From: Clostridiales bacterium
Lineage (GTDB): Bacteria > Bacillota > Clostridia > Christensenellales > QALW01
Reading direction: 5' to 3'
Length of the DNA: 64,000 nt
Assembly: GCA_015069575.1 (NCBI GenBank)
Contig: SVIH01000009.1
Coordinates: 1-64,000 of the forward strand
Numbering within the stretch: the first letter of the stretch is position 1; every line of letters begins with the position of its first letter. A program made the translations under genes and the position numbers. Below are positions 41,672 through 52,507 of the stretch, in pieces. The notes beneath the pieces were generated by a model, which saw nothing but the letters and a program-made list of their open reading frames with translations, had not been told where the DNA came from and did not search any database.

Positions 41672-43009
41672 ATGGAAACTATATATAACATAATTTTTGC
41701 GTGTTTGGATGCTGCATTATCATATATTACGATAAGTTATTTGTTTTCGGCATTCAGTTTAACAAAAAGAATTAAATTTAAGTATTTACATATAATTGGT
41801 TTGTGCGTAAGCATTGTTAACACTTTATTTATCAATAAAGCTCTGTTAATATTATTTATCACTTTCTTATGTGCTTTAATATATTCTTATGGATACAATA
41901 TAAAGTGGTATAATAACTTGTTTATTTCTTTTGTCTCAGTTGCGTTAAGTGCTTTATCCGAATTAATAGTCGGTATTGTAATGATGACAGTTTTTTCAAT
42001 GCCCTTTGATAACACTGTTACAGGAGCGGCATATTTTATAGGTTTAATACTTTCGCGTTTTATAGCATATATAATTACATACATAATAAAAATTTCAAAG
42101 CACAAATTATTTCATAAAGATTTTCGTAAAAAGTGGCTATTGATATTCATTTTGCCTATTGCAACCGTTCTTGTATGTGGGGTGCTGTTTAAAAATATAA
42201 GTATTGGACAGGCAGATCAAAGTGAATTTGTTATATTTATAATACTTTCTTTGCTTGTAGCAAGCAATGTGTTTGTTTTTTATTTTATTGATGATATTTA
42301 TGAAGCAATTGCAAATAAAGAAAAATTGAATTTAGCACAAAATCTTATAAAGCAACAAGAAAAACAATATGAGGAATTATATGCTAACAGTAGAGAATTA
42401 AGAAAATTAAGGCATAATTATAAAAACTTTTTACTCGGCGTTATAGCTGAAATAGAGAAAGAAAATTATGACAACATAAAAAAATCGTTTGATAGTGAAT
42501 TAGGTATATTAAACGTTACTCCTGCGGAAGAGATTCAAACAGGTAATGCTACCTTTGATTCACTTCTAAATTATAAAGTAGCACAGGCATCGCAGTATGG
42601 TATAAATTTTGAGTTTGAATTTCAAAAAATGAGCAGGGTTAATTTTTCAGATATAGACCTTGCCGTTTTAATAGGTAATGCAATTGATAATGCTATTGAA
42701 GCAACGGTACAAGTAGAAAACGAACAAGAAAAAATAATAGAATTTTCTGCAAAGGTAAATAACTCACAACTTATTATAAGCATTATTAATCCTACAGATA
42801 AAGATGTTGACGTGCTTAATTTGAGCACAAACAAAAAAGATGCTTACAATCATGGCTTTGGCGTTTTAACGATGATGCAAATAGTGCAAAAATACCAGGG
42901 TGATGTGGTCTTTAATTATGAAAACAAAAAGTTTGAAACTATAATTTATATTAGTTTGCCCGACGGTTCTATAAACGCGACAAAACAAGGTCAAATTACC
43001 GCAATATAA
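41672..43009 (+). CDS. AgrC-like sensor histidine kinase (GHKL)
   Basis: 445 residues. Six or seven hydrophobic segments (1 to about 215) form the peptide-sensing domain. The dimerisation segment follows with the phospho-His in LRKLRHNYKNF (about residue 248). The GHKL ATPase has IGNAIDNAIEA (N box) and NHGFGVLTM (G box). It has the architecture of AgrC (HPK10 family). It starts at the base after the response regulator stop. Confidence 0.9.
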   Translation: METIYNIIFACLDAALSYITISYLFSAFSLTKRIKFKYLHIIGLCVSIVNTLFINKALLILFITFLCALIYSYGYNIKWYNNLFISFVSVALSALSELIVGIVMMTVFSMPFDNTVTGAAYFIGLILSRFIAYIITYIIKISKHKLFHKDFRKKWLLIFILPIATVLVCGVLFKNISIGQADQSEFVIFIILSLLVASNVFVFYFIDDIYEAIANKEKLNLAQNLIKQQEKQYEELYANSRELRKLRHNYKNFLLGVIAEIEKENYDNIKKSFDSELGILNVTPAEEIQTGNATFDSLLNYKVAQASQYGINFEFEFQKMSRVNFSDIDLAVLIGNAIDNAIEATVQVENEQEKIIEFSAKVNNSQLIISIINPTDKDVDVLNLSTNKKDAYNHGFGVLTMMQIVQKYQGDVVFNYENKKFETIIYISLPDGSINATKQGQITAI

Positions 43010-43034
43010 AGACATCATATTGAAAGAATTTTTT

Positions 43035-43072
43035 AAAGTGATATTATTTTTACATAAATAATATCACTTTTT
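43035..43072 (+). terminator. Terminator between agrC and agrB
   Basis: AAAGTGATATTATTT pairs with AAATAATATCACTTT around ttacat, followed by a T-rich run. It lies 20 nt before the agrB start, so agrBD needs readthrough or its own promoter. Confidence 0.75.
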
Positions 43073-43091
43073 GTTTTTTGGTGATTTAATA

Positions 43092-43691
43092 ATGTATAAA
43101 AAATTAGCAATTTTAATAACCGACAAATTAATCAGGTCCAATTCTGCAGCCGAAGAAAAACGGGCAATTTATGAATATGGATTTCAATTAATGTTTAATG
43201 CATTGGTTAACTTTATATCGTTTTTGACTTTAGCATTAATATCAAAAACTTTTGTACCGTGCTTGTTCTTTATGATAGGCTTTTTCGCTATAAGGGGGCT
43301 TTCAGGCGGATTTCACGCTTCGTCTCCGCTTAAGTGCTATCTTTTATCCACAATAAGTCAGGTGCTATTCATTTTAATTTATAATGTTATTCCTTCATCA
43401 ATATATTTGACGTTGTTTAGCGTAGTAACCACAACAATAATAATTGCATTGTTTGTTTTTGCTCCTGTTGATCATAAAAACAAACCTTTTTACGGTACCG
43501 AGTATGTGCGCTTTAAAAAGCGGAGTAGGATATATGCATTAATTATTCCGTTTGTTATGTTGCCGTCATTTTTTATGCAACCTGTACAAACGATGGCGTT
43601 CTCGTATTTATTTGGCTCTTTTGTGGCTACCTTTGCTATGGTTGTGGCAAAAATAATAAGAATTAAAGAAACACGTAATAAAGCATCATAA
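43092..43691 (+). CDS. agrB: AgrB peptidase (pheromone maturation)
   Basis: 199 residues from ATG 43092 (GGTGAT upstream). Several membrane segments. The catalytic pair His75 and Cys82 lies in RGLSGGFHASSPLKCYLL, exactly the HX6C arrangement of AgrB cysteine endopeptidases. AgrB removes the AgrD C-terminus and closes the thiolactone ring. The AgrD gene follows 31 nt later. Confidence 0.93.
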   Translation: MYKKLAILITDKLIRSNSAAEEKRAIYEYGFQLMFNALVNFISFLTLALISKTFVPCLFFMIGFFAIRGLSGGFHASSPLKCYLLSTISQVLFILIYNVIPSSIYLTLFSVVTTTIIIALFVFAPVDHKNKPFYGTEYVRFKKRSRIYALIIPFVMLPSFFMQPVQTMAFSYLFGSFVATFAMVVAKIIRIKETRNKAS

Positions 43692-43722
43692 AAAGATGCT
43701 AAAAATAAAGGAGGAAATTTTT

Positions 43723-43872
43723 ATGAAAAAAATCAAACAGTTTATTATTAAGAATGGTGGCTTGCTTGCTGCTCTTGCACTTACAATAGGTGTATTCTCT
43801 GCAACTGGGGCATCATGCCTTTGGTTTAATCAGCCTGAAGTTCCTGAAGCATTAAATAGCTATAGAAAGTAA
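43723..43872 (+). CDS. agrD: AgrD pheromone precursor, predicted ring CLWFN
   Basis: 49 residues with AAAGGAGG upstream. The layout is typical of AgrD: amphipathic leader (MKKIKQFIIKNGG), hydrophobic stretch, core TGASCLWFN, then the conserved acidic/Pro tail QPEVPEAL. By comparison with S. aureus AgrD (CDFIM before DEPEVP) and the clostridial CLWFT-type ring as I recall it, the mature peptide should be a five-residue thiolactone closing Cys to Asn, with a short N-terminal tail. The exact ends are inferred. Confidence 0.9.
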   Translation: MKKIKQFIIKNGGLLAALALTIGVFSATGASCLWFNQPEVPEALNSYRK

Positions 43873-43885
43873 ACGCCCCCCAGTA

Positions 43886-43932
43886 AAAAGCAAACTATCC
43901 TACAATTTGAAAGTAGGATAGTTTGTTTTTTT
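43886..43932. terminator. Bidirectional terminator after agrD
   Basis: AAACTATCCTAC / GTAGGATAGTTT around aatttgaaa, T tract on the right and A-rich left side. Shared with the convergent XRE gene. Confidence 0.88.
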
Positions 43933-44269
43933 ATTTGTTTTTTAGTAGTTCTTGCTTCAAGGTATTAATTGCGGTTGTTGTCAAAGTAACTTCCTTGCCA
44001 AAGAGGTTTTTTGTTAGTTTGGCTATAATCTGCTCTTTTGTGAGATTTGAAAGAATACAAATTTGTTGCAATTGAGTTATATTTTTACAATCTAATAATT
44101 CATCAGGTGTTATCCCGTACATTTTTGATAAGATTTGTATGTTTTCTTTAGGAATTAAAATTTTATTGTTTTCATAAGCTCTGTATGTTCTTGTGTTTAT
44201 TGCTAAAAACTTTGCAAGGTCTTTTTCGCTTAATCCAATAAATTCACGTATAATCTTAAGGTTGTTCAT
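43931..44269 (-). CDS. XRE family regulator
   Basis: 112 residues. N-terminal HTH: LKIIREFIGLSEKDLAKFLAINTRTYRAYENNK. The C-terminal half (CKNITQLQQICILSNLTKEQIIAKLTKNLFGKEV) is helical and of unknown role. GGAGAACTCT lies upstream of the ATG. It is convergent with agrD and could regulate element genes; the target is unknown. Confidence 0.8.
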   Translation of the reverse strand: MNNLKIIREFIGLSEKDLAKFLAINTRTYRAYENNKILIPKENIQILSKMYGITPDELLDCKNITQLQQICILSNLTKEQIIAKLTKNLFGKEVTLTTTAINTLKQELLKNK

Positions 44270-44436
44270 TAGAGTTCTCCTAAATATTATTTGTCATAAA
44301 TTAGACTTTTTGACCAAACACAAGCAAAAGAAATATTATTGCAATTATTGACTAATTTTACGAACTTATATATAATATGATTAAATTTATTCAAATATAT
44401 GTAAACAAAAAAGTTTTTTAATATGCATTGTGCCTG

Positions 44437-44463
44437 CTATCAAAAAGTCTACCTTTTGATAGT
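44437..44463. terminator. Inverted repeat after the small resolvase
   Basis: CTATCAAAA / TTTTGATAG separated by about 8 nt, next to the resolvase stop. It may be a terminator or a recombination site; there is no strong T tract. Confidence 0.45.
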
Positions 44464-44468
44464 GGATT

Positions 44469-45379
<911 letters not shown>

Positions 45380-45841
45380 ATGCCAGAAACTGAAGTCTTA
45401 TCAAAAAAGATTATAAAAATAAGAAAAACACTAAAACAAAATCAGTTTGAGTTTGCAGAAAATTGTGGCATTAGTGTTGAAACATTAAGCTTAATTGAAC
45501 GTAAAAAAGCGGATCCACGGTTAAGCACGATTCAAAAAATTGCGGCTTATACGGGTGTTCTTGTTTCTGATTTGGTTGATGTTGGCATAATAGGATATGA
45601 AATGGATTGTATATACGAAATAAGAGAAGATTTAATAAAAGATGAAAGCGGTAAAAATGTAAAAGTGTATGGTATAGATGTTTTTCGAACAGTATGCATG
45701 AATAAGGAAATACTTTTTTCTATACCAAATATTTTTGTTGATTACTATAGAATTCAACGACTTGTAAATATGTGTAATGAAAATTCTGTTAGTGTATTAC
45801 ATATCAGTGATATTATTGACGATGCGTTGCTTTTAGAATAA
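45380..45841 (+). CDS. XRE family regulator with C-terminal extension
   Basis: 153 residues. HTH at about 10-65: IIKIRKTLKQNQFEFAENCGISVETLSLIERKKADPRLSTIQKIAAYTG. The C-terminal ~85 residues have no recognised domain and contain a short Cys-containing segment. AAAGAGG lies upstream. It sits just before the RHS gene on the same strand, with a separate promoter for the latter. Confidence 0.8.
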   Translation: MPETEVLSKKIIKIRKTLKQNQFEFAENCGISVETLSLIERKKADPRLSTIQKIAAYTGVLVSDLVDVGIIGYEMDCIYEIREDLIKDESGKNVKVYGIDVFRTVCMNKEILFSIPNIFVDYYRIQRLVNMCNENSVSVLHISDIIDDALLLE

Positions 45842-46033
45842 AAAAATCTTATTTAATATATTTAATGTAGAATTTATAAAAACAGGAATTGATAATGCCT
45901 GTTTTTTTAGTTTACAAGATATAAAAGTTGTAAATACGAGTAAAACAGTAATAAAAAAACACACCATATTAGTTCTAATAGAAACAACGGACTAAAATGT
46001 AAAAAACAGTCCTTATTCTGTGGTCTTGAATTA

Positions 46034-46061
46034 TTGACATAGATACCCTGTAAGGTATAAT
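46034..46061 (+). promoter_or_regulatory. Promoter of the RHS gene
   Basis: TTGACA, 16 bp, TATAAT, about 40 bp before the ATG at 46100. Confidence 0.75.
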
Positions 46062-46099
46062 AAAATTGTAAATTATTGTATTTCAAAGGAAAAAAGGTT

Positions 46100-49000
46100 A
46101 TGAAAAAACGCACATTTATTACGGTGTTGTCTTTTTTGTTGGCTTTAACAATTTTCTTTCAGGTGATGCCTGAAAATATTGTAAAAGCGCAGGAAAATTT
46201 AGAATTAGAACCCGTAACACAAACAGAACAAAAAGAAGCAGAAATTCTTTATGAAATCGAAGAACGACGTGAAGAAGCTGTTAAGCACTTCAAAATGAGC
46301 GATGGCTCAGTGATGGCGGCGGTGTATTCTGACGTTGTACATAAAGAAGATGCAAACGGCGATTTGGTTGATATAGACAATACGTTAGAAGAAGACGGCG
46401 ACGTATATAAAAACGTTGACGGAACTTTTGACGTAAGCTTTGCGAAAAAACCAAAGAGCAACAAAATGGTTGAGATTAACTATAACGGTTATGAAATCAG
46501 CTTTGGTATTGAAAATATAAAAAACAAATCCGTTAAGGTTAAAAACGGTGAAAAGAATAAAAAAAGCTCTTTAACACAAACCTCATCACAGGCGCGTTAT
46601 GACGGAGCTTTTAACGGCATTGACCTTGTTTATGACCTTACAGGCTCAAAAATCAAGGAAAGCATTGTTATTAACGAATATGCAGGTATCAATGAATTTA
46701 CCTTTGTTTACCGTTTTGGTGGTTTAAGCCCTGTTTTAAACGATGACGGCAGTATTGACCTTTTTGACGGTGAAACAAAGGTTCTTGAAATTCAGGCACC
46801 GTTTATGTTTGATAGTGCTAATGCTGAAAGCACAGACATCAAAGTAACTCTTACGCAACAGGGTAGCAAGTATAATTATACTCTTAGCGCAAGTGAAGAA
46901 TGGCTTACCGCAGAAGAACGTGTTTATCCTGTTACGATTGATCCTACAACATCAACATATCACTATAAAACAAACGTTTATGATACTTATATAAATTATC
47001 AGAGTCCTACAGTTTCTTCTTTTAGAGAAAATAGGGATAGGCTTCTTGTAGGTACGTCCAACGGTGGTGGCGAATATTCCACTACTTTTGAAGGATACAG
47101 AACATATATCTGGTTTGATATGCCTAATATTCCTGCAGGTTCAAGGGTAAGTAACGCATTACTTACATTGTATTGCCATGCTGATGAGTGGAGAAACTGG
47201 GACGATATTGAAGAAGATATTCGCATAGATTTATATGAGCTTTTACCCGGTGCACAGCACGCCAATGATATATGTTGGAATAACAAGGATACTTTAGTCA
47301 CGGTAAAAAATACACCCACAGACTACCAGTGCTTAAGAAAGGCCGAGCTTTCGGAAACCAATTTCTATTATGAGTGGAATATCACAAGCCTTATTGACAG
47401 TTATTATGAAACAAAAAATAGTGGAAATATACCTAATAATTATGCTCCCGGTATGATGCTTCGGTTCGCCAATGAATCTGCAGATACTAATGATTTTTAT
47501 GCAGGTTTCCATTCAGGAAACAGTACAATAACGGAATATCATCCTTCAATAATAGTATACTATCAAGATGCCAAAGGCATTGAGGGCTATTACGACTATT
47601 TTGCATCAAGTTTAGACGATAGCGGTGTAGGTTACGTTAATGCTTTTAATGGAAGCCTTAACTATGTAAATACTGTAGTTTCAGAAAGCGGAACAAGGCT
47701 TCCTGCAACAGTTTCAGCGTATTATAACAGTGCAAATGTAAGCGGTTCAACAAGCGGATGGAATTTTAGTTTTAATCAAAAAATAACTTATAATTCTGAA
47801 CTTGATTTCTACGCCTATACTGATGCAGACGGAACAACACACTATTTTAGAAAATATAACAAAGAGTACGTTGACGAGACAGGCAGTGGTTTGATTTTAA
47901 AAAACGTTCCTAACAGTACCGATATTCAGCTTAAATATGAAGATCAACCAAGCAAAACTGTGTTTGAAAAAATATATGGTAATTGGTACATAAAAAGCGT
48001 AGAAGACGGTTTAGGAAATACTCAGACATATGAACACAGCGGTACATTAGTAACTTCTATTAAAGACGGTGCTGACAGGATAACAACAATCGGTTATAGC
48101 GGAGCAACAGTTACGAGCATAATTGATGCATCAGGAAAAACTACAACCTTTGAATATTCAACAATAAGCCCTAACCAAAAAACTATTACAAAAATAAATT
48201 ATCCTAATGGAAAATCTGTTCAGATACAGTATTTTACCGGTGGATATATTTATCAGGTGATTGCGTCTACTAATGCTAAATATGTATATAATTATGACGC
48301 ATTTAATCGTGTTTGTGCAATAGGAGAATATGATAGGCAGTGGCAGTATATTAATCGTTATACCCTTAACTACGCCCATAAAAACACAACAAAAATAACA
48401 GATAAAAATAACGATAGTTTATTGTATCAGTTTGATTTTTACGGCAAAACCGTAAGCGTTGTTGATGATGACGGCAACGCTATGTATAACGCATATTCCA
48501 ATATGACGCCCGAAACCACAACGGATAACTATTATTTAAGAAACAAATTAATGGTGCAATCCGATCTTCAGTCAACAGTAATAAATTATCTTAAAAATAT
48601 AAGTGCGGAACAAAATAAGACCGGCTGGGTAAAGGAAGGCGGCGCAGTTGAAATTGATAGTGACCAATTTATCGGTTACAATTGCTTTAAGGTTATTGGT
48701 GGTAGTGCATATCAAGAAGTGCCGGTTATAAAAGACAGAGAATATACATTTTCTTCGTATATAAAAACGACTTCAAGCAATAGCGCATATCTTAAAGCAA
48801 CGGGGTCCTGTACCACAGTTATAGGTGAACAGATTAGCACTGACAATGAATGGGAACGCCACTCAATTACTTTTAAAGCAACACAAACAGGCAACGTTAA
48901 AGTGTATATGTGTTCAGATAACACTGCATTTTTTGATTTGTTGCAAGTTGAAGACGGTCCTGCGGCAAACCGCGTAAACTTACTTGTTGGCGGTGATTTT

Positions 49001-52000
49001 GGTAAATATGAAAATAGCTGGAACAAAGAAGGCGGAGCAGTAACTGTTACCCAAAATGTTGCCGGTCCCAAATATTCAAGCGTTGTTCAATCACAAACAA
49101 CAAATGCTGTTTTAAAGATGCAAGGAAACTATATGGGTGACGTTTATGCATATCAAAACGTGCATCTTAACGTTTCTGATAAAGGCAGTCTTGTTTTAAG
49201 CGGATGGGCAAAGGCAGATGCCGTTCCTGATAATGAAGAATACAATTCAGGCAGATGGTTTGGTATGTACGTTAAATTAACTTATGCCGATACCGATAGA
49301 ACTACAAAAATCATTCCTGTTGAATTTAATACCGCAGTACGTATTGAAGGCTCAACCACAGCTGACAGTTGGCAATACGTTTGTGCCGCAATTCCGTTGG
49401 ACAGTGATTACGTTGACCATCTTAACGTTTTAACTGCATCTGTATATCTTTGCTATAACAATAACATTAATACTGCATATTTTGATAATATTCAGCTCTA
49501 TTACGAAGAATTTGGTCAAAGCTACGCTTATGACGAAAAAGGCAACGTAATAACTGCCGTAGATCAGGCAAACCAGACTACAAACTTTACTAACACAGGC
49601 AGCGATTTATCTACACTTTCTGACCCTGACGGCAGTAATTATGAATATTTTTATAGCAGCAATAAACTTTTGAGTGAATATAAAAGCGCAACAGGCGTTG
49701 GTGCAAAATATCGTTACGATAAATACGGCAACCCTAAAGAAGCAATTACCTATAGCGGTCTTTATACTGAAAGTATAGATGAAGGATATTATTATATTGA
49801 TATCTTAGGCATGTTTTTAATTAAAAACGGTACAAATGCAGATGTTTCTTTTAATGCAACAAATCAAGATAACAAGCTTGTTCAGTTAATAAAAACTGAA
49901 GGCGGATATTATAAGATTAAAATCGGAGATAAATATCTTGAACGCACTCAGTATTCATATGACAACTTGCGTTTTGACAATTTTAATAACAGCAAAGGAC
50001 AGGGTTGGAAATTTATTCCCGATGAAAACGGTGGATATCAGATAGTATCCCAATCTCCGTATGGCGAAAATGGTTACGTGGGCAATATTTATCTTGAATA
50101 CAGCTTTGTTGAAGGTAATGTATGTGTTACAAAACACAAATCAGATAATGTATGGTATTTACATAAAGTAGATATAGATACTTCTAAAATCGGAGATATA
50201 AATCAGGCATCACAGATAAAGGATATGCACAAATATTATTTTGTTTCCGCAAAAACAGGGCGTGCACTTAATTACGAACTTGATAATATTTCACTTATGT
50301 TAACCGATGTAGAAGGTGCAGAATTTACATTACATACAGTTGGCAACAAATTTGTAATTTTGCCTGATTTAAGTTATGGTGAATATTCGCCAATCATCTA
50401 TGCCGATTCAACACATCCAACATATGAGGTTTCACCTGATCGCGAACAGCCTAAATACTTTACGCGTCTTATCCCTAATGAAAACGGCGGGTTTAGGTTG
50501 TATTCAGACTATTACGGAAAATATATTAAGGTTGGTAATGATAATTATGCAGTTACCGTTTCCTCTACACCGTCAACCGATAATTCTGATGTTTGGTATA
50601 TTTTTGAAAGGTCAAAAAATATAGTAACATCTGCTGAATATTCTGAAAACTACAAGGGTAACTACCTTACCAGTGAGACCGATGCATTAGGTAACAGCGT
50701 AACCTACACTTATGATTTTGCTTCCGGCAAAATGATGAGCGTAACTGATGCAATAGGCAATACAACAAACTATCAGTATGATTCTGACGATAAATTAACA
50801 AGCGTAACACAGGGCGGTATAACCGTTCAGTATGGTTACGATAGCAACAATCAGCTGGCGACCATCACTCACAACAACTTTACGTATAATTTTATTTACG
50901 ATGCTTTAGGCAGAAACGATCAAACAAAAATCGGTACGCGCTTGCTTGTTGATAATCTGTATTGTGCTGAAAGCGGTTTGTTAAAGCAGTCAGTTTACGG
51001 TAACGGTCAAAAACGTGAATATGAGTTTGATAATCAGTACCGCGTAAAGAAACTGATTATTGACAATATTGACCGTTTCAGCTATACTTATGATTATGAA
51101 GGTAACTTACACGAGGTTAAGGATCTTGTGCAAGGTATCACATACAAATACATTTATGATATGCTTGGCAGACCTGTACAGGTTCGCACATCTGATGGCT
51201 TCAGGATAAAGCTTGCGTATGATGAATTTAACCGCGCAAGTGACGTTAAATTTGAGTTTGGCTCAAGCAATTTAACAACCTCTTGGCGCTACGGTAAATC
51301 AAGCATTGTTTATGGTGTTAAGTATAACGGAACAGAAAAGATTACCTACAATTACGATTCTTTAATGCGCCGTACAAACACCACGATTAATACAACAACC
51401 CCCTTTGTTACAAACTACAGCTACAAAGACCACGCAAGTGACTACAATCGTACGTCAACACAGTTACAAGCGATTTCGTATAGTAATAATAAGGGCTTTA
51501 AATATACCTACGATGCTAACGGCAATATTACAAGCATAAAAGACCAAAATAACAATGCCGTTGCAGATTATTTCTATGATGAACTTAATCAATTGGTGTG
51601 GGAGGATAATTTACAATTAAATAAGACCATTATGTACGCATATGATAATGGCGGTAATATTCTGAATGTTGAAGAATATGAATATTGCTGTGATTACGAT
51701 CCTGATAAATTAATTTCGCAAAAAAATTATACCTATGGCGATAGTGAGTGGAAAGACCTTTTAACTAATTATAACGGCATAGACATTAATTACGATACTA
51801 TCGGCAACCCACTTAATTGGATAAATGGAGAATCATTTACGTGGAGTGGTGGCAGACAGCTTACAGGCATCACCAAAGGCAACAACACCATTTCTTATGC
51901 ATATAATGATAGCGGTATAAGGACAAGTAAGACGGTTAATAATGTTCACTTGTTAAAAGCCCTTGAAAATACAGGGTTTTTGTGGTATAATAAAGATGGT

Positions 52001-52015
52001 ATATATGTTGTTTAG
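46100..52015 (+). CDS. Giant secreted RHS/YD-repeat (WapA-like) protein, 3'-truncated
   Basis: 1971 residues from ATG 46100 (AAAGGAAAAAAGG upstream). Signal peptide 1-35. DNRLRE-type domain about 277-490. YD repeats from about 560 to 800. A carbohydrate-binding-like region about 815-1130 with two NKEGGAV-type modules. Beta-trefoil-like repeats about 1230-1505. More YD repeats about 1515-1950. The protein ends 16 bp before attR, before any RHS-core closing motif or toxin domain. The last ~22 residues come from promoter/hairpin DNA. No immunity gene follows. Confidence 0.85.
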   Translation: MKKRTFITVLSFLLALTIFFQVMPENIVKAQENLELEPVTQTEQKEAEILYEIEERREEAVKHFKMSDGSVMAAVYSDVVHKEDANGDLVDIDNTLEEDGDVYKNVDGTFDVSFAKKPKSNKMVEINYNGYEISFGIENIKNKSVKVKNGEKNKKSSLTQTSSQARYDGAFNGIDLVYDLTGSKIKESIVINEYAGINEFTFVYRFGGLSPVLNDDGSIDLFDGETKVLEIQAPFMFDSANAESTDIKVTLTQQGSKYNYTLSASEEWLTAEERVYPVTIDPTTSTYHYKTNVYDTYINYQSPTVSSFRENRDRLLVGTSNGGGEYSTTFEGYRTYIWFDMPNIPAGSRVSNALLTLYCHADEWRNWDDIEEDIRIDLYELLPGAQHANDICWNNKDTLVTVKNTPTDYQCLRKAELSETNFYYEWNITSLIDSYYETKNSGNIPNNYAPGMMLRFANESADTNDFYAGFHSGNSTITEYHPSIIVYYQDAKGIEGYYDYFASSLDDSGVGYVNAFNGSLNYVNTVVSESGTRLPATVSAYYNSANVSGSTSGWNFSFNQKITYNSELDFYAYTDADGTTHYFRKYNKEYVDETGSGLILKNVPNSTDIQLKYEDQPSKTVFEKIYGNWYIKSVEDGLGNTQTYEHSGTLVTSIKDGADRITTIGYSGATVTSIIDASGKTTTFEYSTISPNQKTITKINYPNGKSVQIQYFTGGYIYQVIASTNAKYVYNYDAFNRVCAIGEYDRQWQYINRYTLNYAHKNTTKITDKNNDSLLYQFDFYGKTVSVVDDDGNAMYNAYSNMTPETTTDNYYLRNKLMVQSDLQSTVINYLKNISAEQNKTGWVKEGGAVEIDSDQFIGYNCFKVIGGSAYQEVPVIKDREYTFSSYIKTTSSNSAYLKATGSCTTVIGEQISTDNEWERHSITFKATQTGNVKVYMCSDNTAFFDLLQVEDGPAANRVNLLVGGDFGKYENSWNKEGGAVTVTQNVAGPKYSSVVQSQTTNAVLKMQGNYMGDVYAYQNVHLNVSDKGSLVLSGWAKADAVPDNEEYNSGRWFGMYVKLTYADTDRTTKIIPVEFNTAVRIEGSTTADSWQYVCAAIPLDSDYVDHLNVLTASVYLCYNNNINTAYFDNIQLYYEEFGQSYAYDEKGNVITAVDQANQTTNFTNTGSDLSTLSDPDGSNYEYFYSSNKLLSEYKSATGVGAKYRYDKYGNPKEAITYSGLYTESIDEGYYYIDILGMFLIKNGTNADVSFNATNQDNKLVQLIKTEGGYYKIKIGDKYLERTQYSYDNLRFDNFNNSKGQGWKFIPDENGGYQIVSQSPYGENGYVGNIYLEYSFVEGNVCVTKHKSDNVWYLHKVDIDTSKIGDINQASQIKDMHKYYFVSAKTGRALNYELDNISLMLTDVEGAEFTLHTVGNKFVILPDLSYGEYSPIIYADSTHPTYEVSPDREQPKYFTRLIPNENGGFRLYSDYYGKYIKVGNDNYAVTVSSTPSTDNSDVWYIFERSKNIVTSAEYSENYKGNYLTSETDALGNSVTYTYDFASGKMMSVTDAIGNTTNYQYDSDDKLTSVTQGGITVQYGYDSNNQLATITHNNFTYNFIYDALGRNDQTKIGTRLLVDNLYCAESGLLKQSVYGNGQKREYEFDNQYRVKKLIIDNIDRFSYTYDYEGNLHEVKDLVQGITYKYIYDMLGRPVQVRTSDGFRIKLAYDEFNRASDVKFEFGSSNLTTSWRYGKSSIVYGVKYNGTEKITYNYDSLMRRTNTTINTTTPFVTNYSYKDHASDYNRTSTQLQAISYSNNKGFKYTYDANGNITSIKDQNNNAVADYFYDELNQLVWEDNLQLNKTIMYAYDNGGNILNVEEYEYCCDYDPDKLISQKNYTYGDSEWKDLLTNYNGIDINYDTIGNPLNWINGESFTWSGGRQLTGITKGNNTISYAYNDSGIRTSKTVNNVHLLKALENTGFLWYNKDGIYVV
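51963..51991 (+). promoter_or_regulatory. Outward promoter at the right end of the element
   Basis: TTGAAA (51963-51968), 17 bp, TATAAT (51986-51991), inside the last codons of the RHS frame and pointing at attR. In the excised circle it would read across attP into the recombinase genes. Confidence 0.65.
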
Positions 52016-52030
52016 GACATCTTTTGCAAG

Positions 52031-52075
52031 ATGCACAACTAACGAAACAATGTAGGCACCGAAGAACTTGCCCAC
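52031..52075. other. attR of the cotJC element
   Basis: Arm ATGCACAACTAACG (52031-52044), aaacaatgta, GG (52055-52056), then cotJC sequence. With attL it reconstructs a 50 bp attP: 14 bp arms, 10 bp spacers and a central GG; spacers match as a dyad at 7 of 10 positions. Confidence 0.88.
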
Positions 52076-52447
52076 TGGGAGATGCTGGGAACCATGATTT
52101 ATCAGTTAACCAAGGATGCAACACCTGAAGAAATGCGTGAAGCAGGTTTAGGTGATTATTATGCAACACGCGGTAAAGGTGTTTTTCAATCAAGCCCATC
52201 AGGCGAACCTTGGACCAGTGCATATATTCAGGTACTTGATGATCCTATTGCAAACCTTACCAACAATATGGCAGCAGAACAAAAGGCACGCGCCGCCTAC
52301 GAACGCCTTATGAACTTAACCGACGATATCAGCGTTATTCAGCCACTTTCACTTTTGCGTGAAAGGGAAATCGTTCACTTCCAGCGTTTTGGTGAAGCTC
52401 TTATGTCCTTACAAACCGACTGTATGAAAGGGTATGCAAAAGGCTAA
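52057..52447 (+). pseudogene. cotJC: cotJC, 3' part of the split gene
   Basis: In the frame continuing from GG 52055-52056 this reads GTEELAHWEMLGTMIYQL and on to a stop, the C-terminal two thirds of CotJC. It carries the ferritin-like Glu and His ligands (EELAHWE, REREIVHFQRFGE). It has no ribosome binding site of its own; an internal ATG at 52082 could give a fragment. No frameshift or stop has accumulated, consistent with a recent insertion or with selection for a functional excised form. Confidence 0.92.
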
Positions 52448-52507
52448 GAACAGGTGCAATTATTATTTTTAACTGCCTTTTACCAAGTTTATTATATTTT
52501 ATAAAAA

